This document shows positions 27,869 to 36,802 of a stretch of 64,000 nucleotides of DNA, piece after piece. The notes beneath the pieces are model-generated. The model made no database searches. It saw only the letters and a list, made by a program, of their open reading frames with translations, and was not told where the DNA came from. The DNA is from an uncultured Acetatifactor sp. (GTDB lineage: Bacteria > Bacillota > Clostridia > Lachnospirales > Lachnospiraceae), in the NCBI GenBank assembly GCA_910577665.1, contig CAJTOJ010000012.1:1-64000 (forward strand), in the 5' to 3' direction. The stretch's first letter is position 1. Every line of letters starts with the position of its first letter. The translations under genes and the position numbers were made by a program.

Positions 27869-28513
27869 TCATCCACAGCCATCTATACCGCAACAGAACC
27901 CGCCAGAGGAGGTATCCTGGCCTTCCTGCAGGAGCTGGATCATTTCTTCCTTTGTGTAGGTCTCAATGGAAATGGGCCGGTCATTCAGGTAGATGGAGGG
28001 GATGCCAGAGACCTGCAAAGTGTTACGGGAATAGTCCACGGCTTCTTTTACCTGTGCGGTATAGGTTCCCGCTTCCAGGGCCTGCCGGAAGGCACTGGTG
28101 TTAAGTCCGGCTTTCCCGGCAAGGGAGCAGAGGACGTCCAGATCCCCGATATCCTGTTCCGCTTCAAAATAAGCCCGGTATACCAGGTCTGCGTAGACAT
28201 TTTCCTGCCGCTGTTCCTGTGCGAAGAACAGGCCTTCGAAGGCCAGGCGCGTGTAAGGCCGCGGACAGACGGACGGGGGCAGCTTCATGTCAAGTCCCAG
28301 TGCCCTGGCAGGCTCCACCAGGATCTGGTAGCGCTTTTTACGCTCCTCATCATGGCAGACATCCACCCTCTCCTTTGGCTCCGGGGTCAGTTCCAGGGGC
28401 TGCACCCGGATCTGGGCTTCTATCCCGGTCTCTTCCAGGGCCTGTTCCAGGGCCACCTTGGCCACCAGGCAGTAAGGACAGACAAAATCGGTAACAAATA
28501 AGATATCAAGCAT
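27869..28513 (-). CDS. DsbA family oxidoreductase (FrnE-like)
   Basis: 214 residues. A thioredoxin fold with the active-site CPYC near the N-terminus (LFVTDFVCPYCLVAK), an all-helical insertion (about 70-150) and a cis-Pro region SGIPSIYLNDRPIS (about 169-182). There is no signal peptide, so it is cytoplasmic, as for FrnE or 2-hydroxychromene-2-carboxylate isomerase relatives. The C-terminal tail SSGGFCCGIDGCG is Cys-rich and unusual, perhaps redox active or metal binding. Ribosome site GGAGGAA precedes the ATG by nine bases. Confidence 0.9.
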   Translation of the reverse strand: MLDILFVTDFVCPYCLVAKVALEQALEETGIEAQIRVQPLELTPEPKERVDVCHDEERKKRYQILVEPARALGLDMKLPPSVCPRPYTRLAFEGLFFAQEQRQENVYADLVYRAYFEAEQDIGDLDVLCSLAGKAGLNTSAFRQALEAGTYTAQVKEAVDYSRNTLQVSGIPSIYLNDRPISIETYTKEEMIQLLQEGQDTSSGGFCCGIDGCG

Positions 28514-28704
28514 GGGCCATTCCTCCTTAAGATAAATAAGTATGGGTTTCGGTTATCTGAAAGCTTCCAGGCCACTGTGGCATCTGGCTGGTCTGCGGCT
28601 GTAGCCCACAGGATACGGGGAACCGCTTCGGTTCTGCGTTAGGACTAGGATAGCATAGGATGAGAGTTTGTTCAAGCGGGTGTTTACAGATGTGTATGAC
28701 TGCT

Positions 28705-28844
28705 GTAACAGTTCAGACAGTCCCTCTCGCGAAGTCAAAATTGCGCTCTGTGCAATTTTGCGAGACTTGCGGGCGCCAAAACGCATTCTTTTCGCGTTTT
28801 GTGTGCATTCTCGTAACAGTTCAGTGCCCTGTCTGAACTGTTAC
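28705..28844 (+). repeat. Family C MITE-like repeat, full copy 2
   Basis: Starts GTAACAGTTCAGACAG and ends CTGTCTGAACTGTTAC, so 16-bp terminal inverted repeats enclose about 140 bp. Inside are the palindromes CAAAATTGCG...GCAATTTTG and GCCAAAACGC...GCGTTTTG, plus a second GTAACAGTTCAG that pairs with the right end. It sits in the 550-base gap between the DsbA-family gene and the LytTR operon. Confidence 0.82.
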
Positions 28845-28941
28845 TGACTGCTTTTTGGAGGGGCTACTGGGTGCCTGGTGCCAGCCTGAGGGGATCGTAA
28901 TACCAATGAGGTGCCAAAACATACCATTGGGGCAAAGTGTC

Positions 28942-28970
28942 TTGACGATAGGCAGGGGAATTGTTATCAT
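28942..28970 (+). promoter_or_regulatory. Promoter of the LytTR-ABC exporter operon
   Basis: -35 TTGACG (28942-28947) and -10 TATCAT (28965-28970) with a 17-bp spacer, about 95 bases before the LytTR start codon. No clear LytTR direct repeat is visible to me nearby. Confidence 0.6.
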
Positions 28971-29065
28971 AAGGCAGATTTCCTGCCACGGGGAAGGACT
29001 AGGTTCAAGATGGAGGTTGTTCTTAGAAAATAGGCGTGGGACACCGGATGGGGAGAAGGCTAACA

Positions 29066-29794
29066 ATGCTGAAGATCGGGATCATATGCAGCCGGGAGAA
29101 GGAAGCCGGGGAGATTGCGCAGACAGCCAGGCTGGCGGCAGTCCGGGAGGGTCTTATATGTGAAGTCTGTGTGATCCAGAAAGAATTCTTTGACAGGGAG
29201 CTGGAAGGATCCCGTGGGACAGAACCGGACGGCACATCCTGTCTGATCTTATCCTGGGAGTGCAGGCAGGAAGCTTTTGGGTGGGCAGAAATGCTGTGGG
29301 GCAGGAATCCCAGGGCGTTGCTTCTATATGTGGCCCACAGCACCGATGACATTTTTGCTGCCCTGCAGATGCCATTTTTCCACACAGTCAGGGCTTTTGA
29401 CCTGGAGCAGGATCTGGAGACAGCTTTTCGGAAGCTGGGGCGCCTGAAGGTTCCTTCCTCAGAGAAAACGGGGTTTACCTGGGGCGGGAAGGTGATGCAC
29501 ATTTACAGGAGGGACATTCTCTATCTGGAAAGTGAACACCATGATATCCATCTCCACACCCTGGGGGAGATTCTTTCTGTGGCAGAGAGTCTGTCCCAGT
29601 GTGAGCAGAAGTTGAAGAACCAGGGATTTGCACGGATCCACAGGAGTTTCCTGGTAAATATGTACCATATACGCTGCCTGGAAAAGAGCAACGTGTTGCT
29701 GGACAATGGGGAGCGCCTGTATATCAGCCGCCAGAGGTATCCGGAGGTGAAGTTCCAGTTTGAGAACTATATCCGGCACCTGGATTTCATATGA
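29066..29794 (+). CDS. LytTR-domain transcriptional regulator with degenerate receiver
   Basis: 242 residues from the ATG at 29066 (GAGAAGG upstream). The C-terminal LytTR DNA-binding domain (about 140-240) shows IYRRDILYLESEHHDIHLHT, RIHRSFLVNMYHIRCLEK and LYISRQRYPEVK. The N-terminal 120 residues are receiver-like in length, but the acceptor site reads SCLILSWECRQE with no phosphorylatable Asp, so control is probably not by phosphotransfer. It overlaps the frame upstream of the ABC ATPase start by little and heads the exporter operon, which it probably regulates. Confidence 0.87.
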   Translation: MLKIGIICSREKEAGEIAQTARLAAVREGLICEVCVIQKEFFDRELEGSRGTEPDGTSCLILSWECRQEAFGWAEMLWGRNPRALLLYVAHSTDDIFAALQMPFFHTVRAFDLEQDLETAFRKLGRLKVPSSEKTGFTWGGKVMHIYRRDILYLESEHHDIHLHTLGEILSVAESLSQCEQKLKNQGFARIHRSFLVNMYHIRCLEKSNVLLDNGERLYISRQRYPEVKFQFENYIRHLDFI

Positions 29795-29861
29795 TACCAG
29801 GTGCGTTGCTGTCAGGCACATGGGAATGAGCCTGGGGGATGCCAGGGACAGGAGGAAGGAT

Positions 29862-30842
29862 ATGATTACAGTAGAACATCTGCAAAAGGAGTTTTCTTAC
29901 TATAAGAAAGCCACAGGGATACAGGGATCCTTGAAGAATCTTTTTCACAGGGAGATGCTGACGAAGAAGGCGGTAAAGGATATTTCTTTTTCGGTGGGTC
30001 GTGGGGAAATGATCGCATTTTTGGGACCCAACGGGGCAGGAAAGACCACTACCTTGAAGATGCTGTCCGGTATCCTGTGTCCCACTGCAGGAAAAATTGA
30101 TATAGATGGCTTTATTCCCTGGGAGAGGAAGAATGCCTTTAAGCGGCGTATCTCCATTGTCATGGGACAGAAGAACCAGCTTTGGTGGGATCTGCCTGCC
30201 AGTGATAGTTTCTATCTGAACAAATGTATCTTCGGGGTGGAGGACGGCCCTTACCGGGATATTGTGACAGAACTGTCGGAATTGCTGGATGTGAGAGAAC
30301 TGCTGAATGTGCAGGTCAGACGGCTTTCCCTGGGGGAACGGATGAAAATGGAGATTCTGGCAGCACTGATTCACCGGCCGGATATCCTGTTTCTGGATGA
30401 ACCTACCATTGGACTGGATATATTGTCCGGACAGAAGATCCGTGAATTTCTCAAGATCTATAATGAGCAGTGGAAGACCACAGTGATCATTACCAGCCAT
30501 CACATGGCTGATATCCAGGCCCTGTGCCAGAAGGCTGTGATCATAAACCAGGGGAGATTGGTTTATGACGGTAGGCTGGCGGACATCAATACCTTTCTGG
30601 GTAAAAGAAAACTGATCCATGTGAAGACGTCATCCCCTGTGGCACAGGAGGAATGGGTATCTTATGGTCAGGTGCGGGAAATGGACGCAGCCGGGGCAGT
30701 GCTGGAGGTGGAACAGGATAAGGTCAGGGACACGCTGGGGGCTATCCTGTCCGGCCTGCATGTGGAAGATTTCACGGTGACGGAGATTCCTTTGGAAGAG
30801 AGTATTGCACGGTTTTACCAGAAGGAGGTGACGCCACTGTGA
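29862..30842 (+). CDS. ABC-2 type exporter ATP-binding protein (COG4586-like)
   Basis: 326 residues from the ATG at 29862 (CAGGAGGAAGG upstream). ATPase motifs: Walker A FLGPNGAGKTTTLKM, the Q-loop region MGQKNQLWWDLPASDSF, signature RLSLGERMKMEI, Walker B ILFLDEPTIGLD and the H-loop TSHHMADI. The extended N-terminus (FSYYKKATGIQGSLKNLF) and C-terminal domain are typical of the COG4586 group, which pairs with COG4587 and COG3694 permeases. That arrangement is present here. Members are exporters; viologen or antibiotic export is known for some. The stop overlaps the next start (GTGA). Confidence 0.93.
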   Translation: MITVEHLQKEFSYYKKATGIQGSLKNLFHREMLTKKAVKDISFSVGRGEMIAFLGPNGAGKTTTLKMLSGILCPTAGKIDIDGFIPWERKNAFKRRISIVMGQKNQLWWDLPASDSFYLNKCIFGVEDGPYRDIVTELSELLDVRELLNVQVRRLSLGERMKMEILAALIHRPDILFLDEPTIGLDILSGQKIREFLKIYNEQWKTTVIITSHHMADIQALCQKAVIINQGRLVYDGRLADINTFLGKRKLIHVKTSSPVAQEEWVSYGQVREMDAAGAVLEVEQDKVRDTLGAILSGLHVEDFTVTEIPLEESIARFYQKEVTPL

Positions 30843-31636
30843 ACCAGAACCGTTGTGTGTTTCTGATGGGAGTAGAGCGGGCAATGGAATATCGGGTCAG
30901 TTTCTTCCTCAGTATGCTCAGCGCAGTCTTTCCGATTGTGATCCAGATCACCATGTGGAATTATCTGTATGGGCATGGAGACGGGGCGGCTGTCTTCGGC
31001 TATGAGCATGAACAGATCCTGTTATATACCCTGCTGGCGGTGATTGTGTCCCAGCTGGCAGGGGCTGGTTTTGAGGGGGAGGTGAACAGTGACATCAAGA
31101 TGGGGGGACTGAACAAATACCTGGTCCGGCCGGTTTCTTACAAATGGTACCAGTTTTTCTCTTTTACGGGACAGAAGGTTCCCAGATTCCTGGTGGCAGC
31201 TCCGGTAATGACCGGGATCCTGGTAGTGGGGGCCTGGCAGGGTCTGTCACTGTCCGCTGCCAGGATACTGGCTTTCCTGGGCAGCCTGGTGCTGGCAGTG
31301 GTTTTAAATTTCTGTATCTTCTACTGTATCGGCCTGCTGGGATTCTGGCTCACGGATGTGGATAAACTTTTTGGTACTGTGAGTATTGTGTTGACGGTGG
31401 CCAGCGGAGGTATCTTTCCAATGGATATCTTCGGGGGATGGGTGGAATTTGTGGTGAACCTGTTGCCTTTTGGCTACACCACCCAGTTCCCGGTGAATGT
31501 CATCAATGGGCGGTTCGGATGGGAACGGATCTGCCTGGGAACCGGGTTCCAGGCAGGGTGGATCTTGGTATTCGCCTGTCTTGGGGAGTGGATGTGGAGA
31601 CAGGGCTTGAAGCGGTATGTGGGAATCGGCGGATAA
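30839..31636 (+). CDS. ABC-2 type exporter permease (COG4587-like)
   Basis: 265 residues with six hydrophobic segments. GTG start overlapping the ATPase stop, with AAGGAGGTG upstream. Features: GVERAMEYRVSFFLSMLSAVF at the N-terminus, MGGLNKYLVRPVSYKWYQFF after the second helix, and GGIFPMDIFGGWVEFVVNLLPFGYTTQFP near the end, all common in this permease class. It forms the membrane part of the exporter with the second permease, but a family A repeat now lies between them. Confidence 0.88.
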   Translation: MNQNRCVFLMGVERAMEYRVSFFLSMLSAVFPIVIQITMWNYLYGHGDGAAVFGYEHEQILLYTLLAVIVSQLAGAGFEGEVNSDIKMGGLNKYLVRPVSYKWYQFFSFTGQKVPRFLVAAPVMTGILVVGAWQGLSLSAARILAFLGSLVLAVVLNFCIFYCIGLLGFWLTDVDKLFGTVSIVLTVASGGIFPMDIFGGWVEFVVNLLPFGYTTQFPVNVINGRFGWERICLGTGFQAGWILVFACLGEWMWRQGLKRYVGIGG

Positions 31637-31700
31637 GGCTGGATCAAAATGTGTGTGGAACCATTGATCTGGGTGTATGCCGGTCTGTCATCAAAGAGTG

Positions 31701-31798
31701 GGATTCCCGCGGGCAATGAGCCAAGCGGCTGCGAAGCAGACATTTGGCGAATGCCACGTGGATCAGCAACCCCGCAGTTTGCCGTGGGGTTGTTGGCT
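31701..31798 (+). repeat. Family A repeat, copy 3 (inside exporter operon)
   Basis: ATTCCCGCGGGCAATGAGCC begins the first hairpin, TTTGGCGAATGCC closes it, with apical arm GGCTGCGAAGCAG. The second hairpin is CAGCAACCCCGC against the following GTGGGGTTGTTGGC. It fills the 195-base gap between the two permease genes. Confidence 0.82.
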
Positions 31799-31831
31799 TG
31801 TATGTGCGCTGAAGCACACGGGGTGTAGATT

Positions 31832-32629
31832 ATGGGAAAAATATGGAGGTATCTGAGGCTGATTGGGGTATTTGCAAAATATTCCCTAATGTCCGCCCTG
31901 GAGTACCGGATCAATTTTGTGGCAGGTGTGGCAGTAGAGATGGGATGGATGGTGATCAAGCTGCTGTATGTGGCCATTATCTATAAGGCAGGAACGGACA
32001 TCGGGATCCTTACGCCAGACCATATTCTGTTGTTTGTGGGGATCTATATGCTGCTTACAGGGGTATATATGCTGTATTTTGGCAATTTCTGCTCCCTGCC
32101 AGGAATGATACAGCAGGGGGAGCTGGATCTGTATCTGGTGAAGCCGGTCTCCCTGCAGTTCTACGTGACCCTGCGGAGGCTGGATTTCTCCCTGTTGCTG
32201 CCGGAAATGGTAGCTGGAACCGCCATGATCGTGGCAGGGTGGAAGCGGGCCGGGCTTCCAGTGGGACTGGTACCTGTGGGAGGCTTTCTCTTCTACCTGC
32301 TCTGCGGGTGTCTGCTGACTTACAGTCTCTTCCTGTTGCCCTATCTGATCAGCTTCTGGACCATTTCCCTGGGTGGGATTGCGGATATCAGCAATGCCCT
32401 CTGGGACTTTAACAATATGCCTTCCCTGATCTATGGCAAGAGGCTGCGGGATCTTGGCACCTATGTGTTGCCCGTTTTCGTGATCACCAATTTCCCGGGC
32501 CTGTTCCTTATGGGGGAGCTGTCTGTAGGGTCCTGTATCTGGGGGGTAGCGGCACCGGTGGTGTTTTTTGTAATAGCCCGCCTGCTGTGGAAGGTATCGC
32601 TTGGAAAGTATAGTAGTGCCAGCTCATAA
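31832..32629 (+). CDS. ABC-2 type exporter permease (COG3694-like)
   Basis: 265 residues, about six transmembrane helices. The N-terminus GVFAKYSLMSALEYRINFVAGVAVEMG, the motif GELDLYLVKPVSLQFYVTLRRLDF and SISNALWDFNNMP-like block (ISNALWDFNNMPSLIYGK) are typical of the second permease in COG4586/4587/3694 exporters. The start follows repeat A3 closely and its ribosome site is weak (GGGGTGTAG), so expression may depend on the repeat or on a promoter within it. Confidence 0.88.
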   Translation: MGKIWRYLRLIGVFAKYSLMSALEYRINFVAGVAVEMGWMVIKLLYVAIIYKAGTDIGILTPDHILLFVGIYMLLTGVYMLYFGNFCSLPGMIQQGELDLYLVKPVSLQFYVTLRRLDFSLLLPEMVAGTAMIVAGWKRAGLPVGLVPVGGFLFYLLCGCLLTYSLFLLPYLISFWTISLGGIADISNALWDFNNMPSLIYGKRLRDLGTYVLPVFVITNFPGLFLMGELSVGSCIWGVAAPVVFFVIARLLWKVSLGKYSSASS

Positions 32630-32690
32630 CAGCCCATAAGAGTCCATAAAAGCAAGGGGAGGAGATGCGGGCATTGGTTCCCCGAACCGC

Positions 32691-33788
32691 CTACTCCCCC
32701 TTTTCCAGGCAGTCTTCAAAATAGGGAAGTATCTGTGCCAGAGGTTCCCCATGCCAGCAGTGTCCTCCCTCCCGCACATCGTGTACCAGTCTCGCCTCTT
32801 TTCCGTACAGCCGGTAAGCTGCTCTCACAATGTCCAGCTGTTCTGCCACATTTTCCAGCCCTCTGGGACCATTGAGATGGTCATCCCTACAGGACTGTAC
32901 CAGAAGGGGCCTGGGCGCAATCAGCGATGCAATGTCTCCCATGTCAAAGTGTTCCCATAGATGGGGCACATAATTGCAACTGCAATTTCCATTCAGCAGC
33001 AACAGGGAATCCCTGTATCCATATAGATATCCGCTGATCACAGCCTGCCGGATTCGGTCATCCATGGCAGCAGCCCAAAGGGTCTGCATTCCACCTCCGG
33101 AAAAACCAAGACATCCCAGGCGGCCGGTATCCCATTCTCCTCTTTCGCAGACATAATCCAGCAGCCGCATCACGTCATAGGTACACATACCAGCTACTGT
33201 CTGTCCCAGAGGCTCTGCCATATGGGCAAGCTGGAAACAACTGCTGCCAAGAAATGCGCCTTCCGCTTCCCCTTGCAGGGCCTCGTCCCGCCGTTCTCCA
33301 AAACCCCGGCTGTCCGGGCACAAGGTCACATACCCCAGTTTTGCAAGCTGCATGCCATAGTCGTAGTGAAACCGCTCAATGGCTTCTTTTACTGCGGGAA
33401 TTTCCCCGCATCCGGCTACACTGTATTTTCCGGCGCCCAGGTGGCCGGGAAGTGCCAGGAAACAGCCTTGCTTTTTCCCTGCCTGCTTCTGGGGGATTAA
33501 GATGTAAACCGGCATATAGGTTTTGGGTTCCACCTGCAGGAGTACCTTCTCCCGCACAATACAGGGTGCAACTTCCTTCCTCTCCAGGATCCTGGGATCC
33601 AGGTCACAGTACTCCATTTTGTCAAGGCCAAGCAGCTTCCATAGCAGTTCCCTGGCCTGGGCCTTCCATCTCTCATAGGACTCTTTGGTATCTCCTGTAA
33701 AAGCGTCCCTGCGGGACAGACGGTCGTATTTTGCCAACATTCCTTTCAGACTGCCGTAATAAGGATCGATTTTAATGGTTCTGCCCAT
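32691..33788 (-). CDS. Alpha/beta hydrolase, abhydrolase_7-type (acetyl esterase-like)
   Basis: 365 residues from the ATG at 33788 (GGAGG seven bases upstream). Fold motifs: oxyanion-side LALPGHLGAGK, DSRGFGERR, nucleophile elbow GCLGFSGGGMQTLWAA, acid CRDDHLNGPRG and catalytic His EGGHCWHGE. There is no signal peptide, so it is cytoplasmic. This group contains sugar deacetylases, and acetylated pectin pieces are a plausible substrate because the pectin ABC and pectinesterase genes follow. The actual substrate is unproven. Confidence 0.85.
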   Translation of the reverse strand: MGRTIKIDPYYGSLKGMLAKYDRLSRRDAFTGDTKESYERWKAQARELLWKLLGLDKMEYCDLDPRILERKEVAPCIVREKVLLQVEPKTYMPVYILIPQKQAGKKQGCFLALPGHLGAGKYSVAGCGEIPAVKEAIERFHYDYGMQLAKLGYVTLCPDSRGFGERRDEALQGEAEGAFLGSSCFQLAHMAEPLGQTVAGMCTYDVMRLLDYVCERGEWDTGRLGCLGFSGGGMQTLWAAAMDDRIRQAVISGYLYGYRDSLLLLNGNCSCNYVPHLWEHFDMGDIASLIAPRPLLVQSCRDDHLNGPRGLENVAEQLDIVRAAYRLYGKEARLVHDVREGGHCWHGEPLAQILPYFEDCLEKGE

Positions 33789-33921
33789 TTCCAAACCTCC
33801 CGTTTTGCATTTGCAGGTATCCTGATCAAATTCCGCTACAAACCTTCTGGAAGGATTGTACTACAATTCTTCCAGCCTCTCAACCCTGTACATCAATCTT
33901 TCTGTTCCTTTTACGAACATA

Positions 33922-34003
33922 GGTTACTGTTCACTCGATACTGCCGCAAGGTGTTTTCACGCGTTCTTTGCGTGATAAACCCGAACACAGCCCGCCAGAA
34001 GGC
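33922..34003 (+). repeat. Family B repeat, copy 2
   Basis: GGTTACTGTTCACTCGATAC followed by TGCCGCAAGGTGTTTT, then hairpins TCACGC/GCGTGA and GCCCGCC/GGCGGGC. It shares its ordered blocks with the copy at 17890-17960. Confidence 0.75.
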
Positions 34004-34057
34004 GGGCCGTGCAGGTTGGCTGGCGGATTCCATCCAGCCGTTTCTTCTGTTGTGGAT

Positions 34058-35704
34058 TTACTCCAGTGCTGACAGATAACGCTGGTACTGGGCCTGCTTT
34101 ACAGCCAGTACTTCTGACAGGTTCAAGGCTTCCAGGCCGCTGATATAACTGTCAAACTCATCCAGGGATTTGGTTCCGGTGATAAAGGCATTGGCGTTCT
34201 CATCCACATAGGTCTGGATATCCACCATATAAGTATTAATCACTTCTGATTCCTGTTCGGTGGAATACACAAAGGGCCAGGGATCCTTCACAAACTGTTT
34301 CTGCCATGCATTGCACTCTGCATGCCAGCCAGCCACAAGCACATCTGTGGATTCCACAGACTGCTGGGCGGGGAATACGAAGGAGGGATTGATGCCAAGC
34401 TGCTGTAGCCAGTCGTTATCATTTGCCTGTTCTGTAAAGGATCTGGTTCCATCTGCTGCCTCTGTATAGCTTTCTCCCTCAATACCCCACTGATACATCA
34501 CCTGGCAGGAATCGCTCATGGCGTAGTCCAGGAAACGGCAGGCTATGTCTATATTGGAGGAAGAGGAATTGACACCAAACATATTTCCAAGTTCCACACG
34601 GCCTACATAATATCCTTCATACTCTCCGGAAAGCGGCGCGGCGCCTATGAAGGCTGTGGCCTTTGTGCCATCATAGTAAGGAAGGACATTGCTGAACATC
34701 ATGGACATTGCCCAGCTGAAATCGAAGGATACACCTGTCTTGTCATTGGAGATACGCTCAATGATCTGGTCTCTGTCCAGGGAGCTGTATTCCATTTCAA
34801 GAAGCTTTTCTTCGTACAGGCCATTTAGGAAGGTGAGATATGCCTTGTAATTTTCTTTGTCTGCCGCTGCATAAGTTACATTGCCACCCTTGTCTGCCTG
34901 GAAACCACTTACCAGGTCAAGCCCGAAGGCCGGCCCGAACATATAGGGCAGAAAGCCTGACGTAATACTCATGGGGACTTCATCCGAGGCATCCCCGTCT
35001 CCGTTCATGTCATTCTCTTTGTAATAGCGCAACAAATCCACAAATTCATCCAGGGTCTTGGGTGCTTCCTTCTGTGCCTTGTCCAGCCAGGCCTGGCTAT
35101 ACATCAGGACAGGTTGGTAATCCTTGCCTACATTGGTACCCGGCACATAATAGATATGTCCGTCCTCTGCGGTAATCTCGGCTTTGATCACCGGATTTGC
35201 CTCCAGCCACTTTGTAAAGTTAGGCATCTGGTCAAAATGCTCGTCCAGTGGCACAAAGAGTCCGGACTTGATATAGGTCTGATTGGGATCCTGGTCCGGA
35301 AGCAGGATAATATCCGCATCAGCCTTGCCAGTGGTCAGCATAGGTCCCACAGAATCGGCATAGTTGCTAAAGTCAACCAGCTGCCAGTCCACTTCGATTC
35401 CAGCATCTGCAATGACTGTCTGCACAATCTTGGCACTTGCAATGTCAACATTTGTATAGTTGGATGTCTGTGCCAGGATCTTCAGCGTAACAGATGTATC
35501 TGTGATGGGTGCTTCCCCTGTATAGGTAAAACTTCCGCCTGCCCCCTCTGTGCCCTCTGTCTGTGAGGCTTCCTCTGAAGAGGAAGAAGGTACCTGAGAA
35601 CTGTCTTCCGGATTTTGTCCTCCATCTTCTTTGCCACACCCTGCCAGACAGCTTACCGCCATAACGACAGCCAGTCCTAAAGCCATGATTTTTTTCTTCT
35701 TCAT
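34058..35704 (-). CDS. Extracellular solute-binding lipoprotein of a sugar ABC transporter (LplA/LipO-like)
   Basis: 548 residues. A lipoprotein signal peptide (MKKKKIMALGLAV, lipobox CLAGC), then a Ser/Glu/Gly-rich linker to about residue 60, then an SBP_bac_1-type fold (DADIILLPDQDP, FVPLDEHFDQMPNFTKWLEANP, YYVPGTNVGKDYQPVLMY). Such large CUT1 binding proteins capture oligosaccharides outside the membrane. The gene order with the two permeases and the AraC sensor matches LplABC/YtcQ loci. A ribosome site AAGGAGG precedes the ATG. Substrate probably pectin-derived oligogalacturonides, from context. Confidence 0.93.
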   Translation of the reverse strand: MKKKKIMALGLAVVMAVSCLAGCGKEDGGQNPEDSSQVPSSSSEEASQTEGTEGAGGSFTYTGEAPITDTSVTLKILAQTSNYTNVDIASAKIVQTVIADAGIEVDWQLVDFSNYADSVGPMLTTGKADADIILLPDQDPNQTYIKSGLFVPLDEHFDQMPNFTKWLEANPVIKAEITAEDGHIYYVPGTNVGKDYQPVLMYSQAWLDKAQKEAPKTLDEFVDLLRYYKENDMNGDGDASDEVPMSITSGFLPYMFGPAFGLDLVSGFQADKGGNVTYAAADKENYKAYLTFLNGLYEEKLLEMEYSSLDRDQIIERISNDKTGVSFDFSWAMSMMFSNVLPYYDGTKATAFIGAAPLSGEYEGYYVGRVELGNMFGVNSSSSNIDIACRFLDYAMSDSCQVMYQWGIEGESYTEAADGTRSFTEQANDNDWLQQLGINPSFVFPAQQSVESTDVLVAGWHAECNAWQKQFVKDPWPFVYSTEQESEVINTYMVDIQTYVDENANAFITGTKSLDEFDSYISGLEALNLSEVLAVKQAQYQRYLSALE

Positions 35705-35774
35705 GCTACATCCTCCTTGTTTTTTTGATGTATCTTGCTTTGCATCTCTGCAATAACACCTTGGTTTGAATTTC

Positions 35775-36665
35775 CTATCCTTTTACGGCTCCGAGCATGG
35801 TTCCTTCCACAAGATATTTCTGTACAAAAGGTACTACCAGCATGATCGGCACCACAGACACTACGATACATACATACCGTACCTGCAGGGAGGATTTGCT
35901 GGCGGCCGCCATGCTGACACTGGTGGTCTGCATGATTTCCGAGGAAGCTTCCAGCAGGATTCTTCTTAGGAAGAGCTGTAGTGGTTCCAGTTTTTTGTCG
36001 CTGATATATAGCATTGCATTGAAAAAATCATTGTATCTCGCTACTGCATAGTACAATGCAAGAACTGCCAGTGTTGGCTTGATCAGCGGAACAGCGATCT
36101 TCCTCATGATGACAAGATCATTGGCACCTGCCAGTTCTGCTTCTTCAAACAGTTCATCCGATATGGATTCGAAAGCAGAACGGCAGATCATCACATTATA
36201 CGCGCTTACCAGTACCGGTAAGATCATGGACCAGCGGGTGTTATACAGTCCCAGACTTGTCACCACAATGTAGATGGGAATCAGCCCGCCTGAAAAATAC
36301 ATGGTAAAAGCCAGCAGGAAATTCAAAGGCTTCCGCAGACAGAACTGTTTCCGGGACAGCGGGTAAGCCGCCAGACAGGTAAACAGCAGATTCAGGACTG
36401 TGCCTACAACTGTATAAAAAAGTGTATTACCATAGGAAGTCCACAATTGTCCGTATTGCAGCACGGTTTTCAATGCGTCAAAATTCAAGTCCACGGGAAA
36501 CAGTGTTACTAGCCCCTTGTTCACTGCATCACCGGAGCTGATGGAAACGCTCACCACATACAGAAACGGATAGACGCATACCACTACAGCCAAAAACAGT
36601 AGCAATGCGACAATACAATCAAATAGGAGATCCCCAATTGTTTGGTTTTTGATTCGCTTCAGCAT
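35775..36665 (-). CDS. Carbohydrate ABC transporter permease (LplC/MalG type)
   Basis: 296 residues with six transmembrane helices and the EAA loop typical of MalG-like permeases (SDELFEEAELAGANDLVIMRKIAVPLIKPTLAVLAL). The N-terminal NQTIGDLLFDCIVALLLFLAVVVCVYPFLYVVSVSIS and C-terminal VPFVQKYLVEGTMLGAVKG match the LplC group. Ribosome site GGGAGG lies directly after repeat A4. It pairs with the MalF-type subunit upstream and the binding protein downstream. Confidence 0.93.
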   Translation of the reverse strand: MLKRIKNQTIGDLLFDCIVALLLFLAVVVCVYPFLYVVSVSISSGDAVNKGLVTLFPVDLNFDALKTVLQYGQLWTSYGNTLFYTVVGTVLNLLFTCLAAYPLSRKQFCLRKPLNFLLAFTMYFSGGLIPIYIVVTSLGLYNTRWSMILPVLVSAYNVMICRSAFESISDELFEEAELAGANDLVIMRKIAVPLIKPTLAVLALYYAVARYNDFFNAMLYISDKKLEPLQLFLRRILLEASSEIMQTTSVSMAAASKSSLQVRYVCIVVSVVPIMLVVPFVQKYLVEGTMLGAVKG

Positions 36666-36709
36666 CTTTATACCTCCCTGTGCGCTTCAACGCATATACC
36701 AGTCAAAAC

Positions 36710-36795
36710 CCTACAGCAAGCTGCGAGACTGCTGACCAGCATTCGCCAAATGTCTGCTTCGCAGCCGCCTGAGCCATTGTCCGCGGGAATCAATC
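36710..36795 (-). repeat. Family A repeat, copy 4 (inside sugar ABC operon)
   Basis: On the minus strand: GATTCCCGCGGACAATGGC, apical arm GGCTGCGAAGCAGA, then CATTTGGCGAATGC. The apical arm is almost identical to copy 3. The second hairpin is degenerate (CAGTCTCGCAGCTTGCTGTAG). It lies between the two permease genes of one transporter. Confidence 0.8.
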
Positions 36796-36802
36796 CCTAT
36801 TC

